This document shows positions 1-7,389 of a stretch of 51,594 nt of DNA, piece after piece (the first letter of the stretch is position 1; every line of letters starts with the position of its first letter). Both the position numbers and the translations under genes were made by a program. The stretch comes from Dorea sp. 5-2. GTDB taxonomy: Bacteria; Bacillota; Clostridia; Lachnospirales; Lachnospiraceae. The notes under the pieces were generated by a model. That model was not told where the DNA came from, searched no databases, and saw only the letters and a program-made list of their open reading frames with translations. The stretch is taken from NCBI RefSeq assembly GCF_000403455.2, contig NZ_KE159759.1, forward strand, positions 9,217 through 60,810, read 5' to 3'.

Positions 1-90
1 GCTGAACGCATTGCTGCTGAACAGGCTGAGGCTGAACGCATTGCTGCCGAACAGGCTGAGGCTGAACGCATTGCTGCTGAACAGGCTGCT
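1..90 (+). repeat. Three tandem 30-bp in-frame repeats
   Basis: Copies at 1-30, 31-60 and 61-90 differ at only a few bases and each encodes AERIAAEQ plus two residues. The array probably continues to the left of the window. Such in-frame arrays change copy number by slippage or recombination, altering the length of the helical stalk. Confidence 0.85.
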
Positions 91-309
91 CAGGAACAAA
101 ACACCAATAACAATTTCAATACTTACGACAATTCATCTCAGCAACAAACTACAAGTAATTATGTACTAAACACAAATACAAAAAAGTTTCATCATCCATC
201 ATGCCGAGATGTCAAGAAAATCGCTCCGCAAAATTATTCTACCTATGACGGCACGCGAGACGGTATCATAGGACAAGGTTATTCTCCATGTGGACATTGC
301 ACTCCGTAA
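1..309 (+). CDS. C-terminal part of a repeat-containing protein with an Ada-like Cys/His module
   Basis: The gene enters from the left edge with no start in view; frame 1 stays open to the TAA at 307-309 (102 residues). The first 30 residues are three copies of the decapeptide AERIAAEQAE, which should form a charged helix or coiled coil. A Gln/Asn/Thr-rich linker follows. The last 50 or so residues (YVLNTNTKKFHHPSC ... GYSPCGHCTP) match the small module, with an HxxxC then CxxC arrangement, often found at the C-terminus of clostridial nuclease-like or secreted proteins, resembling the metal-binding part of Ada. A zinc-binding or substrate-anchoring role is inferred. The catalytic part, if any, lies outside the window. 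It belongs to the integrated element that ends near 3195. Confidence 0.75.
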   Translation, partial: AERIAAEQAEAERIAAEQAEAERIAAEQAAQEQNTNNNFNTYDNSSQQQTTSNYVLNTNTKKFHHPSCRDVKKIAPQNYSTYDGTRDGIIGQGYSPCGHCTP

Positions 310-332
310 TAAATCAGAAAGGATGGAATTAC

Positions 333-884
333 ATGCCAATACCACAAGAACGCATTTACACATCAGAAGACTACCGGAATCTTCCCGATGGGCAGCGCGC
401 AGAACTGATCGATGGGAAGCTGTATGCCATGGCTCCACCAGATCGGATGCACCAGAAGATATTAGGCGCGCTTTATTCAACGATTTATAATCGCATTAAA
501 CAGCAGAAGGGATCCCGTGAAGTTTACCCGGCTCCATTTGCAATAAACTTAATCGCTAACGATAAAATATGGGTAGAACCTGACATCAGTATTATCTGTG
601 ACCCAAATAAGTTGAACACCCAGGGATGCACCGGCGCTCCTGATTGGATCATTGAGATTGTATCTCCCGGCAATCCGGAACACGACTATATCCGGAAGCT
701 GAACCTTTATAAAGATGCCGGCGTGTGTGAATATTGGATCGTGGATCCCAGAAATGGAAAAGTTTTCGTATACTTTTTTGATCAGGATAAGTTTAATGTA
801 GATTCGTATACATTCCACGACAAAATAAAAGTCAATATTTATGACGACTTCTGGATAGACTTCCAGGAATTGAATTTATTTTAG
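333..884 (+). CDS. Uma2 family (DUF820) PD-(D/E)XK nuclease-like protein
   Basis: 183 residues. The pattern ELIDGKLYAM, then VEPDISII, then PDWIIEIVSPGN followed by KLNLYKDAGVCEYWIVDP is characteristic of Uma2/DUF820 proteins, which adopt the PD-(D/E)XK restriction-endonuclease fold. The Asp of EPDIS and the Glu of IEIVSP would be the metal ligands. The ATG at 333 is preferred over the upstream ATG at 288 because GAAAGGA lies just before it and the N-terminus then matches the family. No in vivo function is established for the family; in this setting it is element cargo. It starts 23 bases after the preceding gene, so the two may be cotranscribed. Confidence 0.85.
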   Translation: MPIPQERIYTSEDYRNLPDGQRAELIDGKLYAMAPPDRMHQKILGALYSTIYNRIKQQKGSREVYPAPFAINLIANDKIWVEPDISIICDPNKLNTQGCTGAPDWIIEIVSPGNPEHDYIRKLNLYKDAGVCEYWIVDPRNGKVFVYFFDQDKFNVDSYTFHDKIKVNIYDDFWIDFQELNLF

Positions 885-926
885 GGAAAATATAGAAAAA
901 TTACTGCAATAAATCCTTACATTTTT

Positions 927-969
927 ACGTAATATTACGTGTTTTCTATTTACATACGTAATATTACGT
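927..969. promoter_or_regulatory. Twin-palindrome operator of the hicAB operon
   Basis: The perfect 14-bp palindrome ACGTAATATTACGT occurs twice, at 927-940 and 956-969, 29 bases apart from start to start, and each copy is followed by GTT. The second copy lies exactly between the -35 and -10 elements of the hicA promoter and the first lies just upstream of the -35. HicB antitoxins repress their own operon through a ribbon-helix-helix or HTH domain, so these are the likely HicB-HicA binding sites. Confidence 0.85.
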
Positions 970-977
970 GTTATAAT
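949..977 (+). promoter_or_regulatory. Sigma-A type promoter of hicAB
   Basis: TTTACA at 949-954, a 17-base spacer and a perfect TATAAT at 972-977. The start site would be near 984, about 25 bases before hicA. The spacer is occupied by the second operator palindrome, so repressor binding should block RNA polymerase directly. Confidence 0.8.
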
Positions 978-1008
978 AATATCATGATAAGGAAAGGAGT
1001 TACAAAAG

Positions 1009-1197
1009 ATGCCATTAACACCAAAAGAGCTCATCAAAAAATTAAAGCAAAATGGTTTTGTTACCATCAGCCAGAATGGTTCCCACATAAAGTTAAGGAA
1101 TCCAGAAACTGGAAAACAGGTAATTGTTCCTTATCACTCGCAAGCCATGAAAAAAGGTTTGGAGCAGGCAATATTAAAACAGGCAGGGTTAAAATAA
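1009..1197 (+). CDS. hicA: HicA mRNA-interferase toxin
   Basis: 62 residues, the usual HicA (YcfA-like) size. HicA toxins have a double-stranded-RNA-binding-like fold and cut mRNA using a conserved histidine in a G-S-H motif; here NGSHIKLRNP puts it at His26. PLTPKELIKKLKQNGF is the typical first helix. The start is fixed by AAAGGAG seven bases before the ATG. hicB follows after 28 bases in the same orientation. HicA is predicted to be held inactive by the HicB product, and the pair may stabilise the integrated element. Confidence 0.93.
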   Translation: MPLTPKELIKKLKQNGFVTISQNGSHIKLRNPETGKQVIVPYHSQAMKKGLEQAILKQAGLK

Positions 1198-1225
1198 CCC
1201 TGCCGTCAAAAATGGAGGTATTTAC

Positions 1226-1627
1226 ATGAATAACTTAGTATTCTATCCTGCTATTTTTCACAAAGCCGAAGAAGGCGGCTTCTGGATCTCTTTCCCTGAT
1301 CTTCCAGAATGTTTTACCGAAGGAGATGATATGACGCAGGCTTATGAAATGGCTGTCAATGCCCTCGGTCTGGCGCTCACATCACGCGAAGCTGAAAAGG
1401 ATCCAATACCAGAACCAACATCACCTTCTGATATTACGGTTGAAAAAGATTCTTTTCTTGTCGTGATTGAATTTGACATGCTGACATACAAGAAAAAAAA
1501 CAATTCGCGTGCTGTTAAAAAAACTCTCAGTATTCCGGAATGGCTCAACGAAGAAGCAACTGCCATCGGTGTAAACTTCTCGCAGGTGTTACAAGAGGCG
1601 CTTCTGCAGAAACTGCAGGTAAAATAG
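1226..1627 (+). CDS. hicB: HicB antitoxin
   Basis: 133 residues. The N-terminal half (FYPAIFHKAEEGGFWISFPDLPECFTEGDD) is the partial RNase H-like HicB fold that covers HicA. The C-terminal 35 or so residues (VKKTLSIPEWLNEEATAIGVNFSQVLQEALLQKL) look like a ribbon-helix-helix DNA-binding domain, which fits the paired palindromes in the promoter. The start follows AATGGAGG with good spacing. Role: neutralises HicA and, alone or as a complex, represses the operon. A hairpin follows the stop codon. Confidence 0.93.
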   Translation: MNNLVFYPAIFHKAEEGGFWISFPDLPECFTEGDDMTQAYEMAVNALGLALTSREAEKDPIPEPTSPSDITVEKDSFLVVIEFDMLTYKKKNNSRAVKKTLSIPEWLNEEATAIGVNFSQVLQEALLQKLQVK

Positions 1628-1647
1628 CAAATGCTAGAACACTTAAA

Positions 1648-1675
1648 AGCCGTTCTTGCTGCAACAAGAACGGCT
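1648..1675 (+). terminator. Hairpin after hicB, weak terminator candidate
   Basis: AGCCGTTCTTG (1648-1658), a six-base loop and its exact complement (1665-1675) form a perfect 11-bp stem 20 bases after the hicB stop. No T-run follows, so it may stabilise the 3' end or attenuate transcription rather than act as a strong intrinsic terminator. Confidence 0.5.
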
Positions 1676-1817
1676 CCACAGAGGCACATCCAAAGATGTA
1701 CAATAATAATTTATCACAGGCATATTGTATCATCTTTGGACAGCCATTGCAAGAGACCCAAGCTCTCTGGCTGTTATTTTTATACCCATTATTACATATA
1801 TTTACAGAGGTGATATT

Positions 1818-3191
1818 ATGAGCAGAATTATCAGATGCGCAATTTACGACCGCGTTTCCACTGACATCCAAGTCCAACAAGGACTATCCCTGGATACCCA
1901 GAAAGAACTCCTGACCGAATACGCGAAGGAACACGGCTATGAAATTGTAGATTATTACATAGACGAGGGATTGACAGCCCGGAAGAAACTTAAGAACCGT
2001 CGTGATTTTATGCGGCTCCTGGATGATATCAAAGCCGATAAGATCGATCTTGTACTCGTAACCAAGCTAGACCGTTGGTTCCGGAACGTTAAAGACTACC
2101 ATAATATCCAGGCTATCCTGGAGGAACACCATTGCAACTGGAAGACCGTATTGGAAGATTACGATACTTCCACCGCTGACGGACAACTTAAGATCAATAT
2201 CATGCTCGCAGTAGCGCAAAATGAATCGGACAGGACTTCCGAGCGTATCAAAGTTGTGTTCGAGCATAAAAAAAGGAATCAGGAACATTTGAACGGACCT
2301 ATCCCTTTCGGATATAAGAATATAGATAAGCATCTTCAAAAAGATGAGGATCGCCGCGCCATAGTGGAGGATATCTTCCGCTATTATTTCACGTGCTTTT
2401 CCAAGCGTGCGACCATCTTTTACGCTCTGAATACTTACAAGGAGCAATCCCCTACTAAATACCAGATTGACCGTATGTTGACAAGCGAAATCTATGCCGG
2501 TATGCGATACGGACGATCCGGGTTCTGCGATCCTTATATTACTCCAGAAGAGCACAGCCAGATATTAAGAATATGCCAATCCAAAATCCATCCTGCAACC
2601 AACGAGCCTTATCTGTTTAGCCGGATGCTCAAATGCCCTCATTGCGGCAACACCATGACAGGCTTTAAAAACCGCCACAAATGCAAGGACGGAAGGATCA
2701 CCGAACAGAAGCGTTACAGATGCGACAAGAAATTCGTGGAAAGACATAGCGCGCCTTGTATCACAGAGCATATCATAGAAGACTATCTGCTTGATCATCT
2801 TTATCCCGAACTTAACAGATACATCTATGAGATTGAGGAATCAGAGAAAAAGGTATCCAGGAAAAAGGATAATTCCGTCAAGATCAAGGCTGAATTGGAG
2901 CGCCTGAACATCTTATTCCAAAAAGGCAGGATTTCGATGGAATATTACGATGATCAATATACAAAACTAGAGAGGGAACTTGAAGACGATCAGAAGGATA
3001 ATATCATTACAGTGGAATCATTTGCCTCGATCAAGAAGAAGCTGACGGGAAACTGGCGTGAGTTATATGAGCAACTTGATTATGCGCACCGCAAGACATT
3101 CTGGAAAAGCATTATATCAGAGATATATATTGACCCTAATACCCACAAATTAAAAGGGTTCAAATTTTTAATTTGTGGGTGCAGTAAATAG
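1818..3191 (+). CDS. Large serine recombinase (site-specific integrase)
   Basis: 457 residues. Domains in order: an N-terminal resolvase catalytic domain of about 150 residues with nucleophile Ser14 in YDRVSTD and the conserved LDRWFR segment; a recombinase domain (FGYK onward, including ALNTYKEQSPTKYQIDRML); a zinc ribbon starting CPHCG with later Cys residues; and a charged coiled-coil region near the C-terminus. This is the architecture of phiC31/TndX-type integrases that join attP and attB sites unidirectionally. The ATG at 1818 is chosen because AGAGGTGAT precedes it and catalytic domains of this family start right there. The stop codon falls at the junction with the interrupted alpha-mannosidase gene, as expected for an integrase at the end of its own element. 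Whether it can act elsewhere, for instance on the inverted repeats near 47.5 kb, is unknown. Confidence 0.95.
   Translation: MSRIIRCAIYDRVSTDIQVQQGLSLDTQKELLTEYAKEHGYEIVDYYIDEGLTARKKLKNRRDFMRLLDDIKADKIDLVLVTKLDRWFRNVKDYHNIQAILEEHHCNWKTVLEDYDTSTADGQLKINIMLAVAQNESDRTSERIKVVFEHKKRNQEHLNGPIPFGYKNIDKHLQKDEDRRAIVEDIFRYYFTCFSKRATIFYALNTYKEQSPTKYQIDRMLTSEIYAGMRYGRSGFCDPYITPEEHSQILRICQSKIHPATNEPYLFSRMLKCPHCGNTMTGFKNRHKCKDGRITEQKRYRCDKKFVERHSAPCITEHIIEDYLLDHLYPELNRYIYEIEESEKKVSRKKDNSVKIKAELERLNILFQKGRISMEYYDDQYTKLERELEDDQKDNIITVESFASIKKKLTGNWRELYEQLDYAHRKTFWKSIISEIYIDPNTHKLKGFKFLICGCSK
3141..3180. repeat. Inverted repeat at the recombinase 3' end
   Basis: ACCCACAAATTAAAA (3141-3155) and its exact complement TTTTAATTTGTGGGT (3166-3180) form a 15-bp stem with a 10-base loop, inside the last codons of the recombinase and about 10-30 bases from the element-chromosome junction. 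It could be a transcription terminator acting toward either side, or part of the attachment site recognised by the recombinase. Confidence 0.7.
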
Positions 3192-3205
3192 TATAATTCA
3201 ACATA
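3189..3205. other. Probable attachment junction of the integrated element
   Basis: The recombinase stop (3189-3191) and the point where alpha-mannosidase homology ends (about 3197) coincide within a few bases. Serine-integrase elements commonly carry the integrase at one end next to the att site. The exact crossover dinucleotide cannot be set without the other end of the element. Confidence 0.6.
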
Positions 3206-3944
3206 AGCGTCTCCTCCTTCTGATGCCAGGAGGCTGTCCAATGCTTTTAGATTTTCCCTTGTCGGTCCTCCTCCATGATTTCCCACACCATAAAAACACA
3301 TGACCGGCTGCGACTGCTTTTCTGACATTTCTAAATACTGCTCCGCTTTTTCCGCCGCCTCTCCAAACGGCCTGGAACTATACTCGTCCGGAATCCGATA
3401 TGCCTTTATGCGGGATCCGTCAGCTCCTTCCCACAGAAAAACATTCTCCTGAAACGGATATCTTTTTTCGTCCCCTTCTCCCGGACGCATATAGACATAG
3501 GCATCCATGCCGGACCCCTTAAGGATCTGCGGGATCATAGCATGGTGGCCAAAAGAATCCACATTATATCCTGTCTTTGCCATGATCCCGAACTTTTCAT
3601 AAAAGTAACGCTGCGCATAAAGCCCCTGCCGTACAAACGACTCTCCGGACGGTAGATTACAGTCCGGCTGAATCCACCATCCCCCGGCGATCACCCACCT
3701 GCCTTCTTTTATACGGCGTGAAATCTCCTGAAACATCTCAGGGGCTGTCTCTTCCACCCATCTATAATATAAAGCGCCCGCACAGGTAAAAACGTAAGAG
3801 CCGTTTTCCTTCATACGGTCAAGCGCACTTCGGAATGTAGACAGCACCTCCGTATAACCCTCCTGCCAGTTCCACAGCCATACGGGATCCAAATGTGCAT
3901 TTCCGATCAAATGTACTTCTCTCATCATTACCACCTCCTGATAT

Positions 3945-4772
3945 CTAGCTTTTGCTTGCCCCGCTCATAGAGAACCCTTTTGACATATAGTTCTGAGCCC
4001 CTGTATAAAGAACCAGCACCGGCAGCATATAAAGCGTGCAATACGCCGCCAGATGACCGTAGTTTACCTGCCCGTGTTCCCCGAACATCGCATACACAAG
4101 GACGGACGCCGGAAGCGTATCCACATGGTTCAGTAAAATATACGGAACGGTAAAGCTGCTCCATGCATTGATAAAGGTATAGATCGTTACCGTAAAGATC
4201 CCGGGCACCATCAGTGGGATCAACACCTTCCTCATACTTGCAATCCTACCGGCGCCGTCTACCCACGCTGCCTCCTCTAATTCCCTCGGCACCGCATCAA
4301 AAAAGTTTTTCATCATCCATATTGCAAAAGGCAGCCCGCATGCCGCCTGAAAACAGATCAGACTGACCGGCTTATAGATTAATTTTGTCCACACAAAAAT
4401 CTTATATGTGGGTACGATCAATGCCATCGCCGGGATCGAAGACAAGAACAGCATGGAAAGCGCGATCTTCTGCGCCCCCTTAATATGATACCTGGATAAC
4501 GGATATGCCGCTGTAATAGAACCCAGCAATACGGCTCCTGCAATCGCAACAGAATAAATAAAACTATTCAGAAAACCCAACTGGTATTTCTCCGTACGCA
4601 ATATCGCAGTAAAATTGTCAAGCGTAAACTCGTCGATCATCGTGATCATCGGGCCCGCTTTTGTATCTACCGACGCCAGTACAAGCCAGATCAGAGGAAG
4701 AGCAAAGGCACAGCCCACTAAGATCAAGATTCCATACTCGATCAAATTTACAATTGGTTTCTTTCGTTTCAT
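3945..4772 (-). CDS. Carbohydrate ABC transporter permease (MalG/UgpE type)
   Basis: 275 residues with six predicted membrane segments. The EAA loop, which contacts the ATPase, is seen as LEEAAWVDGAGRIASMRKVLIPLMVPG. This is the second permease of a CUT1-family sugar importer working with the permease and lipoprotein encoded just upstream. The start follows AGGAGG with normal spacing. No ATP-binding subunit is encoded nearby; in many Firmicutes one shared MsmX-type ATPase energises several such importers. The adjacent GH38 fragment suggests an alpha-mannoside or other mannose-containing oligosaccharide as substrate, which is an inference. Confidence 0.95.
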   Translation of the reverse strand: MKRKKPIVNLIEYGILILVGCAFALPLIWLVLASVDTKAGPMITMIDEFTLDNFTAILRTEKYQLGFLNSFIYSVAIAGAVLLGSITAAYPLSRYHIKGAQKIALSMLFLSSIPAMALIVPTYKIFVWTKLIYKPVSLICFQAACGLPFAIWMMKNFFDAVPRELEEAAWVDGAGRIASMRKVLIPLMVPGIFTVTIYTFINAWSSFTVPYILLNHVDTLPASVLVYAMFGEHGQVNYGHLAAYCTLYMLPVLVLYTGAQNYMSKGFSMSGASKS

Positions 4773-4782
4773 GCTCTGCCTC

Positions 4783-5679
4783 CTACTTATTTTTATCCAC
4801 TAATTTTGTATACCCCATGCTCAGCAGTATTCCTGCCACAAGGATCACGACGGCGATCGCCATACCATAACCAAGCTGAAATGAAGTAAATGCCTTTTTA
4901 TACATCAGCATGGAAAGCGTGGTGCTGGAATTCCCCGGCCCGCCCCCTGTCATACCATAGATCAGCCCGACCGTTCCCAGTGTTCCAAGCGTCACTACCA
5001 TAAAGTCGGTTACCAAAGTCGAAGAGATCGTCGGGATGATGATCCGGAACAAAATTTGCATAGAACCCGCCCCGTCAATCCTTGCCGCCTCCAGAATATC
5101 ATCCGAAACCTGATCCAGAGCCGCCTGAAACATCATGACAGAATATGCGCATCCCTTCCAGATATTTGCTATCACAACACTAGCCAGCGCATGCTTGATC
5201 AGCCACTGCACAGGTTCGATCCCCAGCATTCCAAGAAGCATATTCGCCGTCCCGTTCGCCGCAAATACACACGAGAACATTACGATCGCGACCACCTCCG
5301 GCGTAATCCATCCGGCTGCTACGGTTACTCCAACGAAAAATTTAACCCCGCGTCTTTTCTCTCTTAAAAGCAGCGCCAGAAAGAGCCCCAGGATCTGCTG
5401 CCCCAATATCCCGGATACGAAAAGAAAGATAACCGTATTATAAACAACCGTGCCGATTCCCGGACTATGAAATAAAGCAGCAAAATTTTCAAATCCGACA
5501 AAATGAACCGTCTGGGCAGACGCGCCCGTGAGAGTCATATCCGTCATCGAATATATCATCGCAACGAGCGCGGGCCCAATGAAAAATCCTCCCAAAAGAA
5601 TGACAGAGGGAATAAACATTATCACCGCTTTTTTCACGCCTGACCAGTCCTTTTCATTTCGGACATTTATTTTATCCAT
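4783..5679 (-). CDS. Carbohydrate ABC transporter permease (MalF/UgpA type)
   Basis: 298 residues, with an N-terminal cytoplasmic stretch and six membrane segments (first one VIMFIPSVILLGGFFIGPALVA-like, residues about 20-40). The EAA motif reads LEAARIDGAGSMQILFRIIIPTISS. It pairs with the MalG-type permease encoded 10 bases downstream and receives sugar from the lipoprotein encoded upstream. The start follows AAGGAG at a slightly long spacing of 11 bases. The order binding protein, MalF-type, MalG-type, hydrolase is the common CUT1 operon order. Confidence 0.95.
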   Translation of the reverse strand: MDKINVRNEKDWSGVKKAVIMFIPSVILLGGFFIGPALVAMIYSMTDMTLTGASAQTVHFVGFENFAALFHSPGIGTVVYNTVIFLFVSGILGQQILGLFLALLLREKRRGVKFFVGVTVAAGWITPEVVAIVMFSCVFAANGTANMLLGMLGIEPVQWLIKHALASVVIANIWKGCAYSVMMFQAALDQVSDDILEAARIDGAGSMQILFRIIIPTISSTLVTDFMVVTLGTLGTVGLIYGMTGGGPGNSSTTLSMLMYKKAFTSFQLGYGMAIAVVILVAGILLSMGYTKLVDKNK

Positions 5680-5694
5680 GAATCTGATTTCTCC

Positions 5695-7095
5695 TTACTC
5701 AATCACTTTTACAAGATCCGCACCCATTGCTGCCTTCATATCTCCCTCAAAATGATCGACTGCGTCGTCAATGCCAAGCACGCCAAAGGCAACATTTTCG
5801 ATCAGCTGTGCATAAAGCTCCGTAACAGATGCATACCCGTCGACGGTTGGACGAAATACAGTGAATTCCAAGCCTTCTTCAAATTTCTCCATCAAACCGG
5901 AATACTCCTGGCTCTTCCATGCGTCACTTTCGAAGCTGTCCGCTCTTGCCGGCAGATTCCCGGACTCGATCGCCCAATAAGTCATATTTTCTTCCTGACA
6001 GATATACTTCAGCAAGTCCCATCCGCCGTCTAAGTTGCTTCCGTTTGCAGCCATAGCAAACGTCCATCCGCCGGATGTCGTCACATATCCCTTTCCATCA
6101 TAAGTAGGTACGAATGCATATTTCACTTTTCCATCTTTCAAAATTTCTTTCCATGCATCCGCGTTATTGCCGCCAACTCCGTCTCCGAACGCCCAGCTTC
6201 CCGTAAAATACAACCCGATATCTCCATTTGGAAACATTTCTGATGTAAATGTACTTTCCGGATCATTCGAAGCCGCCAGATCGAGCGAAGATAATTCCTC
6301 TACATTCCAAACCTGATCTACATAATCCAGAACCTTTTTTATATTAGCCTTATCCACGATCCACTGGTCCGTGTCATAATCATAAAGCTTCCCGCCAGTA
6401 GCTGCGTAGAAAAGCTGGAAGGTACGCATAGAAACCTGCTCTACATTACTGGTAGACACAAACTGATTCATCGGCATAAAGTCAGGATCATCTGAATTAG
6501 CCTCCTTAAGCTTCTTTGCCGTATCAATGATATCCTGCCAGGTCTTCGGCTGCCAGTCCGGATCAAGCTTCGCCGCCTCGAAAACATCCGTATTATACCA
6601 GATCACCTGCTCGTCTGTAGAGATCGGGATCGCATACTGCTTGCCGTCCATACCCGTGCCGGCTTCAACTACCGCCGGGTTATAGCTGTCCCAATCCGCC
6701 CACTTTGCCAGATAATCATCCATAGGCGCCAAAAGTCCCGCCGCCGCGTCTGACTTCACCATAAATCCGTCCTCAAATATAATGTCCGGAGCAGTGTCTT
6801 TTGAGGAAAGCATTAACGTAACCTTGCTGTAATAATCATCGCCCTTTGCGATCTCAATATATTCTACCTCTTTGCCTGTTTCCTCTACATATTTGTCAAC
6901 GATCTCCTTAAGCATCGTTCTTCCTTCCTGAACGGCGATTTTTACTGTCTCACTGTTATCCTTCCCTTCCTTTGCCTCCTTTGCCGGTTCCGCGTTGTCC
7001 GCCTCCTTTTCACCTTTCGGACCGCATGCCGCAAGACTAAATACCATGAATAATGTCAGCGCTACACATAAAATAGACTTGTTACGTTTTCTCAT
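5695..7095 (-). CDS. Extracellular sugar-binding lipoprotein of the ABC importer
   Basis: 466 residues. A type II signal peptide with lipobox FSLAAC puts the lipidated Cys at residue 24, followed by an acidic Lys/Glu/Ala-rich linker to about residue 50. The rest is a family 1 solute-binding protein fold (EGRTMLKEIVDKYVEETGKEVEYIEIAKGDDYYSKV near the N-terminus; YVTTSGGWTFAMAANG in the centre). It is tethered outside the membrane and delivers oligosaccharide to the two permeases. It is the first gene of the minus-strand operon and has its own strong promoter; the start follows AGGAGG. Confidence 0.95.
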   Translation of the reverse strand: MRKRNKSILCVALTLFMVFSLAACGPKGEKEADNAEPAKEAKEGKDNSETVKIAVQEGRTMLKEIVDKYVEETGKEVEYIEIAKGDDYYSKVTLMLSSKDTAPDIIFEDGFMVKSDAAAGLLAPMDDYLAKWADWDSYNPAVVEAGTGMDGKQYAIPISTDEQVIWYNTDVFEAAKLDPDWQPKTWQDIIDTAKKLKEANSDDPDFMPMNQFVSTSNVEQVSMRTFQLFYAATGGKLYDYDTDQWIVDKANIKKVLDYVDQVWNVEELSSLDLAASNDPESTFTSEMFPNGDIGLYFTGSWAFGDGVGGNNADAWKEILKDGKVKYAFVPTYDGKGYVTTSGGWTFAMAANGSNLDGGWDLLKYICQEENMTYWAIESGNLPARADSFESDAWKSQEYSGLMEKFEEGLEFTVFRPTVDGYASVTELYAQLIENVAFGVLGIDDAVDHFEGDMKAAMGADLVKVIE

Positions 7096-7161
7096 TTTCT
7101 TTTCCTCCTATTATTTTGGTTAGTCTCGGTTCTTGTGAACCATTAATTATTTCTTGCGGAA

Positions 7162-7190
7162 ATTCTATCACCTCGCGCGTAATTTGTCAA
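7162..7190 (-). promoter_or_regulatory. Promoter of the sugar-uptake operon
   Basis: On the minus strand: TTGACA (7190-7185), 17-base spacer, TAGAAT (7167-7162). The transcript would carry a leader of about 60 bases that contains the small hairpin GGTTC-TTGT-GAACC (7128-7141) before the ribosome site. The intergenic boxes lie just upstream of the -35. Confidence 0.75.
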
Positions 7191-7200
7191 TATTATTTAC

Positions 7201-7279
7201 TAACTATTGTTTTATTATATTATCTCTTAACTATTTGTACCAAATTTTCCCTGTTATATCGCATTATTTGTTAACTATT
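7201..7279. promoter_or_regulatory. Three TAACTATT boxes between the divergent sugar genes
   Basis: TAACTATT is found at 7201-7208, 7228-7235 and 7272-7279, between the -35 of the uptake operon and the -35 of the ROK kinase promoter. ROK-type regulators bind AT-rich sites containing TTA/TAA half-sites, and a ROK regulator gene is the second gene of the rightward unit, so these are candidate operators for it. The half-site symmetry is not clear, so the assignment is tentative. Confidence 0.45.
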
Positions 7280-7300
7280 TTATTTAATTAGTATTTCAAA

Positions 7301-7329
7301 TTGACTAATAATGTTTTCTGTGATACTAT
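7301..7329 (+). promoter_or_regulatory. Promoter candidate for the ROK kinase operon
   Basis: TTGACT (7301-7306), a 17-base spacer, TACTAT (7324-7329). It would give a leader of about 55 bases ending in the GAAAGGA ribosome site before the ATG at 7390. Confidence 0.55.
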
Positions 7330-7389
7330 TCTTTTAGAAATCAGCAACACTCACCAAGAATAGTATTCCATTATAGAAAGGATTTTAAC

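Larger units (their letters stand above)
3080..3928 (-). pseudogene. GH38 alpha-mannosidase, 5' fragment interrupted by an integrated element
   Basis: The first 244 or so residues are the start of a glycoside hydrolase family 38 catalytic domain: zinc-site segment NAHLDPVWLW, and nucleophile segment NVDSFGHHAMIPQILKGSGMDAYVYMRP with the Asp of DSFGH. Family members usually exceed 800 residues. Homology stops after ASEGGDAYVE near 3197; the last 38 codons (LYYLLHPQ ...) are read backwards through the recombinase gene and are foreign. The start is ATG at 3928 (ATG at 3925 also possible), five to eight bases after AGGAGG. GH38 enzymes release mannose from alpha-mannosides; this copy lacks most of its catalytic and substrate-binding region. 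Sixteen bases separate it from the permease gene, so it was the last gene of the transporter operon. Confidence 0.88.

Noticed and set aside
939..1229. 96-codon + strand ORF overlapping hicA in another frame
   Set aside because: It begins inside the operator, and the HicA frame with its ribosome site explains the region.
1545..1880. 111-codon minus-strand ORF across hicB, the hairpin and the recombinase start
   Set aside because: It is antisense to a well-supported gene pair and has no recognisable domain or ribosome site.
1818..3191. Serine recombinase as the invertase of the 47.5-kb inverton
   Set aside because: It is at the end of its own element about 44 kb away and no site similar to the 18-bp repeat is seen near it. 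Not excluded, but there is no evidence.
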